Assembly: GCA_913776405.1 (NCBI GenBank)
Contig: CAJYOV010000329.1
Location: 1-7,737, forward strand
From: Pseudobdellovibrionaceae bacterium
GTDB taxonomy: Bacteria > Bdellovibrionota > Bdellovibrionia > Bdellovibrionales > JAMPXM01
DNA length: 7,737 nucleotides
Reading direction: 5' to 3'
The notes under the pieces are model-generated. The model saw only the letters and a program-made list of their open reading frames with translations, was not told the origin of the DNA and made no database searches. The position numbers were made by a program, and so were the translations under genes. Within the stretch, counting starts at the first letter, position 1; every line of letters starts with the position of its first letter. This document shows, piece by piece, positions 1 through 4,055 of this stretch.

Positions 1-60
1 ATTGTTGAAATCGGATACGCATAGTTCTCAATTATTTTTTTAAATCTGGACAGCTACTCA

Positions 61-76
61 TCGCGATCATTCGCGA
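61..76. promoter_or_regulatory. TCGCGA-N4-TCGCGA dyad upstream of the recombinase gene
   Basis: Two TCGCGA hexamers separated by TCAT lie about 44 bases before the recombinase start. Each hexamer is self-complementary, so the pair is both a direct and an inverted repeat. Small serine recombinases often bind dyads next to their own gene (res or operator subsites), so this could be an autoregulatory or recombination subsite. Only one such element is visible and the left edge of the window cuts the region, so the role is inferred. Confidence 0.35.
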
Positions 77-119
77 AACCTACTCGTCATCTTCTGTTCA
101 ACCGGTCAGAAGGAAGCGA

Positions 120-767
120 ATGGAAACATCGGAGAAGCTTTGTTTTTTGTACGCAAGAGTTTCAACTCAGGATCAGAATACCGAGTCTCAAGAACGTGCG
201 TTGCGAGACTGGTGCGCTAAGCAAGGAATCATGAATTTTGAATTGTTCGTCGACCACGGTATCTCTGGTGCGAAGGAGTCTCGACCAGCGCTCAACCAAC
301 TCATGGATCGTGTCGAAACCGACAACGTAGGGCAGGTCATCGTGTTCAGCTTCTCTCGCTTTGCGCGAAGTGTGAGTCACTTACTCAAAGCGCTCGAAAA
401 ATTTAAGTCGAAGCAGATTCGCTTTATATCTGTAACCGAGCAACTCGATACTAATTCCCCGATGGGTATGGCGCTATTTACCATTCTCGGAGCATTAGCG
501 CAGCTCGAACGTGAGCTAATCCGCGAGCGAGTCGTTGCCGGCCTTAAAAATGCGCGAGCCAAAGGAAAAAGAATCGGAAGAGAACGTAAACGAAATGATC
601 TTTTAATCCATGAGCTTTTGAGCGCCGGCTTGTCATTCCGGGAGATTGCGAGGATTGCGAAGTGTTCGCATGGTTCCGTATCCGCTTCTAAGAAGGAATG
701 GCTGGCTCTTCGTAAAACTTCAACTAGAGTCGAACAGGACTCGTCAGTTGCTCCGGCAGAGATTTAA
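120..767 (+). CDS. Serine recombinase of the resolvase/invertase family
   Basis: This 215-residue protein would cut and rejoin DNA at specific sites through a phosphoserine link. The N-terminal catalytic domain opens with YARVSTQDQ, where Ser15 is the expected nucleophile and Arg13 its partner. DHGISGAKESRPALNQL (45-61) is the usual second block. SRFARS (79-84) supplies the two active-site arginines, Arg80 and Arg83; Ser79 stands where gamma-delta resolvase has Asp. The long helix around LGALAQLERELIRERV (123-138) is followed by the GLKNARAKGKRIGR linker. A short helix-turn-helix (about 160-193, LSFREIARIAKCSHGSVSASKK) ends the fold, so this is the small resolvase/invertase type, not a large integrase. 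The ATG has an AAGGAAG site three bases upstream, and an intrinsic terminator follows. It may resolve multimers, invert a segment or belong to a transposon; no complete res site or transposase is visible. Confidence 0.95.
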   Translation: METSEKLCFLYARVSTQDQNTESQERALRDWCAKQGIMNFELFVDHGISGAKESRPALNQLMDRVETDNVGQVIVFSFSRFARSVSHLLKALEKFKSKQIRFISVTEQLDTNSPMGMALFTILGALAQLERELIRERVVAGLKNARAKGKRIGRERKRNDLLIHELLSAGLSFREIARIAKCSHGSVSASKKEWLALRKTSTRVEQDSSVAPAEI

Positions 768-841
768 TAAACGTGTTGCCTCAGCTGCTGAGCTTTGAAG
801 CTCGTTAATGCTTTCGCTTTTAGTGCAGAGATCTGATTGTG

Positions 842-877
842 GCGAGCCGGTGAACTTTTTTGACCGGCTCGCTTTTT
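842..877 (+). terminator. Intrinsic terminator after the recombinase gene
   Basis: A perfect 10-bp GC-rich stem (GCGAGCCGGT at 842-851 pairing with ACCGGCTCGC at 863-872) closes an 11-base loop and is followed by five T residues. It lies 75 bases after the recombinase stop codon. There is no T run on the other side, so it should act on plus-strand transcription only. Confidence 0.9.
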
Positions 878-904
878 GATTCCACTGAACGCATTCCATA
901 AACA

Positions 905-929
905 GGCGGTCATTTGAAATGCATCCGCC
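905..929 (-). terminator. Candidate terminator for the minus-strand secreted-protein gene
   Basis: Read on the minus strand, GGCGG and CCGCC enclose an inner CATTT/AAATG pairing, giving an interrupted hairpin about 30 bases after the stop codon of the minus-strand gene. The T-rich tail (TGTTTATGG) is weak, so termination here is tentative. Confidence 0.35.
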
Positions 930-960
930 CATAACGAAGTGTTTTTGAAGCTTGCGTGCT

Positions 961-1443
961 CTAGCGCTTCAAGCAGGTGATTACAGCGCGAGCTCTTGCC
1001 GACACTCCAGTGATGGCCAAGGTCTCGGTGAGTGCAAACGAACCAGGACCGACGAGACGTTCAGCACTTGGCCACTTGCTGTTGTCGCTCGTTGTAACAC
1101 TGTATACGCCTACAGGCAGAGCTTTTCCTTCATCGTCCGTCCGGCTGAACACAACTCCCAATGCGAAATTATTGGGATCCAGAGATGGCGTGAGAGCGTA
1201 TTGCGAGAATAACGGATCATTGATTTTCTGGAGGACATTCCAGCCGAATCCCTGATTTATTTCTGTCGAACCTTCTACTACAAACTCCTGAACCCCAGAC
1301 TCAGGAGCGATGGTCAATTGGTCGCCCCCCGTTGGGAATGGCTGAAGAAGCACCGTCGTGCACGCAAAATCAGGATATGCTGCCTGAGCTACTGCTTTGG
1401 TGGTAAGTAGCGTTCCGATTAGAGCAGCTTTCAGAATTTTCAC
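961..1443 (-). CDS. Sec-exported hypothetical protein
   Basis: I do not recognise this 160-residue protein. The N-terminus (MKILKAALIGTLLTTKAVAQA) has the charged, hydrophobic and small-residue segments of a Sec signal peptide, with likely cleavage near residues 19-21. The mature part is rich in short hydrophobic and polar stretches, Gly, Pro and Thr, suggesting a beta-rich soluble domain. It has only two cysteines, Cys28 near the mature N-terminus and Cys157 near the C-terminus, which could form a disulfide closing the chain in the periplasm or outside the cell. The start is GTG, preceded by GGAGG with a five-base spacer, which strongly supports both the frame and the start. The gene converges on the recombinase gene. 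The plus-strand frames across it have no comparable start signals and are probably shadows. It may be element cargo or flanking host DNA. Confidence 0.75.
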   Translation of the reverse strand: MKILKAALIGTLLTTKAVAQAAYPDFACTTVLLQPFPTGGDQLTIAPESGVQEFVVEGSTEINQGFGWNVLQKINDPLFSQYALTPSLDPNNFALGVVFSRTDDEGKALPVGVYSVTTSDNSKWPSAERLVGPGSFALTETLAITGVSARARAVITCLKR

Positions 1444-1448
1444 GTAAA

Positions 1449-1453
1449 CCTCC
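1449..1453 (-). promoter_or_regulatory. Ribosome binding site fixing the GTG start of the secreted-protein gene
   Basis: On the minus strand the sequence reads GGAGG, then TTTAC, then GTG. This consensus site at ideal distance decides the non-ATG start at 1443. Confidence 0.8.
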
Positions 1454-1471
1454 GAGATTTTTGAGTTTCAG

Positions 1472-1486
1472 AGTGTTCGTAACACT
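1472..1486. promoter_or_regulatory. AGTGTT-N3-AACACT palindrome in the leader of the secreted-protein gene
   Basis: Six-base perfect arms around CGT lie about 30 bases upstream of the minus-strand GTG start. The arms may bind a dimeric regulator or form a leader hairpin. A plausible minus-strand promoter lies just beyond it: TTTACA at 1526-1521 and TGGAAT at 1503-1498 with a 17-base spacer. Both assignments come from sequence pattern only. Confidence 0.3.
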
Positions 1487-1497
1487 GGCTCTAATCC

Positions 1498-1526
1498 ATT
1501 CCAACTTTTCTCAACTGAATTGTAAA
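1498..1526 (-). promoter_or_regulatory. Candidate promoter for the secreted-protein gene
   Basis: Minus-strand TTTACA (5 of 6 matches to the -35 consensus) and TGGAAT (4 of 6 to the -10) are separated by 17 bases, about 55 bases before the GTG start. The match is moderate and could be chance. Confidence 0.3.
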
Positions 1527-2010
1527 TTCGCTTCCAACCGGCTTTGCAAAATCGTTCGGGTGAGTTGATACGTCATTCCCGTGGTCATCAAGGGAATCGT
1601 TGTGTCGGCGAACCGAACATTGCCTTGAGAGCCATTTGGGCGTCCTTGCGAACATCTTGACCGCGCCGGTACTGACGACCCCTGAAGGACCGAACCAGCA
1701 GGTTCTGAACAATCTCATGCGCCTTTGCGACCAAAGGGGCTGGCGTCGGTCGATTCTGTCGACGGAGCAAATTGCGGCGGCGGGCTTGGACAGGTCGACT
1801 GGTCAGGGCCACTGCTTGATCGTCGCTTTCTATATAATGTCGAGAATCAGCAAATTTCGGGCTTTTATTCACTTTGACGGGTTCGGTAGCGCGGTCGGCG
1901 TGGAGCCAATTTTCGGCCCCATGAACCTCAAACGAGTCTGATTTAAAAACGAATCAGAAGATTCCTTTGATGACCGCACCTGACTTTGACGGCTAACGTA
2001 TAGGTGTGAG
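1500..2010. other. Stretch without a convincing gene, with a GC-rich patch
   Basis: No frame here combines a good start, a ribosome binding site and a recognisable protein. The best plus-strand candidate is a 113-codon frame at 1600-1941 with a TTG start and AAGGGA upstream. It overlaps a 94-codon minus-strand frame at 1588-1872 (GTG start, no binding site) and a 75-codon minus-strand frame at 1491-1718. None of the translations resembles a family I know. Bases 1681-1800 are 60% G+C by direct count. The patch could be a decayed gene or transferred fragment. A 7-bp hairpin (TCTGATT/AATCAGA, 1937-1958) lies at its right end. Confidence 0.5.
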
Positions 2011-2508
2011 GTGGACATGAGTATTCAACTATTTCCGGCTAAGGCAGAACACGCAGAAAAGTTTCATCGGTTGCTTGGCGAAGTAGCAAATGAGGGGCGC
2101 TTTCTGATGTTTACGAAAGCTCCGCCAGTTGAAGTTCTAAAAGAGAACCTTGTCAAATTGGAGTCCGCTCATTCGCCGAACGTATTCGCCTTCGATGGGG
2201 AAAAGCTGATTGGCTGGTGCGATTTGCAACTCACATCTCGGGAAACAGCAAAGCACAGAGCCGAACTCGGAATGGGTCTGCTAAAGGAGTACCGAGGCAA
2301 AGGCATCGGGCGAGCTATGATTGAGAACGTCATCAAAGAAGCATCGTCGTTCGGATTGGAAAAGATTGATCTCATAGTGCTCGCTGACAATGAATCTGCC
2401 ATCAAGCTTTACAAATCAATCGGGTTCAAGGAAGAAGGTCGAATATTGAAGTATCGCAAGCTCGATTACGATTACACGGATGCGATTCACATGGGTCTGT
2501 TTCTCTGA
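2011..2508 (+). CDS. GNAT-family N-acetyltransferase
   Basis: This protein of 165 residues (163 from the second start) has the single GNAT fold, which moves an acetyl group from acetyl-CoA to an amine. Motif A is clear: a beta strand (ELGMGL, 85-90) leads into RGKGIGR (95-101), the pyrophosphate-binding loop, and helix AMIENVIKEA. Motif B follows with LIVLADNESAIKLYKSIGF (121-139) and EEGR, typical of RimI-like and small-molecule acetyltransferases. The substrate cannot be read from the sequence; resistance, metabolic or protein N-terminal targets are all possible. The frame opens at GTG 2011, but ATG 2017 has GAGG five bases upstream and is the more likely start. It stands alone between two non-coding regions, just before the conjugation operon, so it looks like cargo or an independent transcription unit. 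Confidence 0.92.
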   Translation: MDMSIQLFPAKAEHAEKFHRLLGEVANEGRFLMFTKAPPVEVLKENLVKLESAHSPNVFAFDGEKLIGWCDLQLTSRETAKHRAELGMGLLKEYRGKGIGRAMIENVIKEASSFGLEKIDLIVLADNESAIKLYKSIGFKEEGRILKYRKLDYDYTDAIHMGLFL

Positions 2509-2514
2509 ACAAAA

Positions 2515-2567
2515 GCACTCGCTTTTAAATTCGGTTTTGCGCGCGAGTGCAGCTTGCGCGAAACCGA
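2515..2567. terminator. Interleaved stems after the acetyltransferase gene, possible two-way terminator
   Basis: GCACTCGC (2515-2522) pairs perfectly with GCGAGTGC (2543-2550). TCGGTTTTGCGC (2531-2542) pairs with GCGCGAAACCGA (2556-2567) over 12 bp with one G-U. The stems interleave, so they form either alternative hairpins or an H-type pseudoknot. On the minus strand the first stem is followed by TTTTGTTC, terminator-like for leftward transcripts. On the plus strand the second stem is followed by a pyrimidine tract that is not a clean T run. The position six bases after the acetyltransferase stop supports a role at the end of that gene. Confidence 0.5.
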
Positions 2568-2693
2568 TTCCTCTCTGCTTCTGCTAACAGCCATCAGAAA
2601 AGCAGACCTAGCTTCAACATAGCTCGCGTTCCCGAGCAGTTTAGCATCTAGATTTGTTTTGTTGGATAAAACGTTGCCCCATCTATCTCGCAT

Positions 2694-2779
2694 AGTCCGA
2701 AATATCGAACACCAAAAGTCCGAGTTTTAGTCTGCCGATTCGGACTCTTTTAAATGCTCAAAGTCCGACGATTCGGACT
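2694..2779. repeat. Array of three AGTCCGA-N4-TCGGACT dyads, probable operators
   Basis: The copy at 2762-2779 is a perfect 7-4-7 inverted repeat (AGTCCGA CGAT TCGGACT). The copy at 2729-2746 matches it at 16 of 18 positions. The copy at 2694-2711 has a perfect left arm and a right arm matching at 5 of 7. An extra left arm stands alone at 2717-2723. The copies start 35 and 33 bases apart, close to three helical turns, so proteins bound to them would lie on nearly the same face. Location upstream of the conjugation genes suggests binding by a dimeric regulator of transfer. No regulator gene is visible in the window. Confidence 0.65.
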
Positions 2780-2872
2780 GTTTTCTAAAATCATTTTTTA
2801 AATCAATCACTTCTGAGACGGCCACTTGATTGGCACAAACCGCACATCCTCTTGCACTTAATAAATAGTGAA

Positions 2873-2899
2873 CAGGCGTTGAACTAACAGAAACGCCTG
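2873..2899 (+). promoter_or_regulatory. Leader hairpin before the zinc-ribbon gene
   Basis: CAGGCGTT (2873-2880) pairs perfectly with AACGCCTG (2892-2899) around an 11-base loop. The stem ends three bases before the GGGGGA ribosome binding site (2902-2907) of the gene starting at 2911. If the promoter lies upstream, the hairpin would be in the mRNA leader and could affect ribosome access. It has no T run, so it is not an ordinary terminator. As DNA it could instead be an operator. Confidence 0.45.
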
Positions 2900-2910
2900 A
2901 TGGGGGATCG

Positions 2911-3114
2911 ATGAAACGGAACGAATGTCCGAGATGTGGATCATCGGGGATCGAACATCTCGCTACACACTCTCATTGCTGGGAGTGCAACTACTCACCT
3001 GATACGGATGTCTTTGAGAAACGACATCTCTTCTTCGGATCAAAACAACCTAGATCTTCAACTGAATCTTGGTTCGGTCGTCAGATGGTCTATCCATCGA
3101 CGTTCAAGCTTTGA
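2911..3114 (+). CDS. Zinc-ribbon miniprotein at the head of the conjugation operon
   Basis: This is a 67-residue protein. The N-terminal half carries CPRC (Cys6, Cys9) and CWEC (Cys23, Cys26), with a His-rich stretch (HLATHSH) between them. Two CxxC knuckles about 14 residues apart are the pattern of a zinc ribbon, a small metal-bound fold used to contact nucleic acid or protein. The rest (residues 30-67) is polar, ends in WFGRQMVYPSTFKL and resembles nothing I know. The ATG follows GGGGGA by three bases. The gene is the first after the dyad array and leads into the type IV secretion genes, so a regulatory role in transfer is possible but inferred. The function is unknown. Confidence 0.7.
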   Translation: MKRNECPRCGSSGIEHLATHSHCWECNYSPDTDVFEKRHLFFGSKQPRSSTESWFGRQMVYPSTFKL

Positions 3115-3257
3115 TTCGCGACTGCTACGACTTCTGCAACTGGTCTCGCGAAAACTTCGCGCAATTAGCAAATCTAGAATTTCAATACCTATTTCCGAAG
3201 GAGGAAACGCATGACGAACACAAACAACAATCAGTTCTTCGATATCTTGGTCGCTAA
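3069..3257 (+). CDS. Possible small overlapping protein gene
   Basis: This 62-codon frame opens at TTG 3069, or more probably TTG 3111, which overlaps the zinc-ribbon stop codon as TTGA. It runs 47 bases into the next gene. The middle of its translation (DVQALIRDCYDFCNWSREN followed by FAQLANLEFQYLF) has the regular spacing of hydrophobic residues of amphipathic helices and reads more like a protein than a shadow frame. Without it, 3115-3210 would be a gap. Against it, neither TTG has a ribosome binding site, and the strong site for the next gene lies inside it. It could also be the displaced C-terminal part of the zinc-ribbon gene after a frameshift. I recognise no family. Confidence 0.35.
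   Translation: MVRSSDGLSIDVQALIRDCYDFCNWSRENFAQLANLEFQYLFPKEETHDEHKQQSVLRYLGR
3198..3204 (+). promoter_or_regulatory. Strong ribosome binding site for the gene at 3211
   Basis: AAGGAGG with a six-base spacer to ATG 3211 is the best Shine-Dalgarno match in the window. It makes the start of the 73-residue gene secure. Confidence 0.8.
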
Positions 3258-3432
3258 AGAATACGAAGCAAGGCAAGGCGATGGTTACGAAAAGCGTACA
3301 GCGTGGAATCGTGTGGGTAGAGCTTGGCCGTCAAAGAGCGGTGGAAGCTTAAGCTTTGAGCTCTATATGTTTCCGGGCCAGCGATATGTGATGCAGATCG
3401 AGCAAAAGCCTCGCGATGGTGCCTCGACGTAA
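3211..3432 (+). CDS. Small conserved-looking hypothetical protein before the pilin gene
   Basis: This 73-residue protein has a secure start. After a polar N-terminus it has a core of WNRVGRAWPSKSGG (32-45) and LSFELYMFPGQRYVMQI (47-63). The arrangement 'aromatic-x-RVG-A-aromatic-P-x-K-x-GG, then strand, then FPG, then strand' resembles small proteins found next to plasmid and conjugation genes in Proteobacteria whose role is unknown; this comes from memory of the pattern, not a search. It suggests a compact beta-rich domain. There is no signal peptide or membrane segment, so it should be cytoplasmic. It lies 72 bases before the pilin gene, probably in the same transcript. The AGQ-poor, charged tail is short and shows no motif. 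Confidence 0.75.
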   Translation: MTNTNNNQFFDILVAKEYEARQGDGYEKRTAWNRVGRAWPSKSGGSLSFELYMFPGQRYVMQIEQKPRDGAST

Positions 3433-3504
3433 CTAGCTCCTTTCAACTCTTTTGCAATCTTCTCGGCTCATCGACTTCTCTTTATTTGAAAGTAGGGAGT
3501 CCAA

Positions 3505-3777
3505 TTGAAAATCAAGCTACTCGTCGTGTTGGGTGTGATTCTGCTGATTGCACCCTGCGCACACGCAGACGTTGAAGGATCTCTTAGAGGTCTGAAGGAC
3601 GTACTCTTTAACGCCATCTTGCCGCTCTTTGCGATGATGGGATTGGGATTTGCGGCCTTTAGTTTCCTTACCGGAAATCCGAATGCGAAAAACCACTTAG
3701 CCTATGCGATCACGGGTGCCGTGATCGTGTTTGGTGCTCAAAGCATTCTCGATCTGATTCGCAGGACAGTTCAATGA
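3505..3777 (+). CDS. trbC: VirB2/TrbC-family conjugative pilin
   Basis: This is a 90-residue pilin precursor. Residues 1-21 form a signal peptide (hydrophobic VVLGVILLIAP, cleavage after AHA). The mature part has two hydrophobic helices, about 34-57 (NAILPLFAMMGLGFAAFSFLTG) and 65-83 (LAYAITGAVIVFGAQSILD), joined by the short polar loop NPNAKN. This hairpin layout is the hallmark of VirB2/TrbC pilins, which sit in the inner membrane before assembly into the pilus. The start is TTG, supported by GGGAG (3495-3499) five bases upstream; no ATG is available that keeps the signal peptide intact. The last base triplet TGA overlaps the ATG of the next gene (ATGA), indicating translational coupling. 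Confidence 0.9.
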   Translation: MKIKLLVVLGVILLIAPCAHADVEGSLRGLKDVLFNAILPLFAMMGLGFAAFSFLTGNPNAKNHLAYAITGAVIVFGAQSILDLIRRTVQ

Positions 3778-4055
3778 AGAATTGTCCAACGAGCAACATG
3801 AACCGCTGTCAGTTTTGGGGCTTTGAAGTGAGCCACATCATCATTTCGTTCACGGTTTTGGCTGTGACGAACGTGATGCTGAATATCTTCAAGCTCCCTC
3901 TGATTCTTTCATGGGTGTTGGGGCTACTCACCCTTGGAATCCTGAGAGTGATTTCGCACGGTCAGAAGAATGGTCACTTAGAACTCTTAGCTCGTTTCGT
4001 TTTTCAACCGCACGTCTACCTCGGTCATGCCGGGAGAAAGAAAGGTGAGAAGTGA
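3774..4055 (+). CDS. trbD: VirB3/TrbD-family inner-membrane protein
   Basis: This 93-residue protein has two hydrophobic segments, about 20-38 (SHIIISFTVLAVTNVMLNI) and 41-60 (LPLILSWVLGLLTLGILRVI). They are followed by a cytoplasmic-looking tail GHLELLARFVFQPHVYLGH (67-85). That tail is the conserved end of VirB3/TrbD, which docks on the VirB4 ATPase at the inner membrane. In some systems the two are fused; here they are separate but overlap by four bases (GTGA). It also overlaps the pilin gene by four bases. The ATG is preceded by AGGAC. The size and position between the pilin and ATPase genes are as expected. Confidence 0.88.
   Translation: MKNCPTSNMNRCQFWGFEVSHIIISFTVLAVTNVMLNIFKLPLILSWVLGLLTLGILRVISHGQKNGHLELLARFVFQPHVYLGHAGRKKGEK

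Larger units (their letters stand above)
2568..2910. other. Control region before the conjugation operon, no convincing gene
   Basis: No plus-strand gene is visible. A 68-codon minus-strand frame (2487-2693) starts with ATG directly beside the first AGTCCGA copy, but it has no ribosome binding site and runs through the strong stems after the acetyltransferase gene, so I do not call it. The stretch holds the dyad array and the leader hairpin listed separately. A-T-rich bases after the last dyad (TAAAAT at 2786-2791, TAATAA at 2859-2864) are possible -10 elements, but neither has a well-spaced -35 partner that I can defend. Confidence 0.5.

Noticed and set aside
79..356. Ser79 replacing the Asp of the gamma-delta resolvase motif, as a sign of inactivity
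   Set aside because: SRxxR variants are common among serine recombinases and both arginines and the nucleophile serine are kept, so the enzyme is probably active.
784..804. Short palindromes after the recombinase stop (TCAGCTGCTGA, GAGCT/AGCTC)
   Set aside because: Very short arms with tiny loops and no T run; a far better terminator follows at 842-877.
952..1255. Plus-strand frames across the secreted-protein gene
   Set aside because: They lack start signals, whereas the minus-strand frame has a consensus ribosome binding site and a clear signal peptide.
1600..1941. Plus-strand 113-codon frame with TTG start and AAGGGA upstream
   Set aside because: The binding site is fair, but the translation does not look like a folded protein family and minus-strand frames are equally open; kept only as a note in the gene-free stretch.
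1985..2600. Acetyltransferase gene as an integron cassette with attC-like ends (GGCTAAC at 1990-1996, TGCTAAC near 2580)
   Set aside because: The sevenmers do not fit RYYYAAC, no matching GTTRRRY partner is in the right place, and the stems after the gene are perfect and not attC-like.
2487..2693. Minus-strand 68-codon frame starting beside the first dyad
   Set aside because: No ribosome binding site, overlaps the end of the acetyltransferase gene and passes through the strong stems at 2515-2567; its basic translation resembles no known family.
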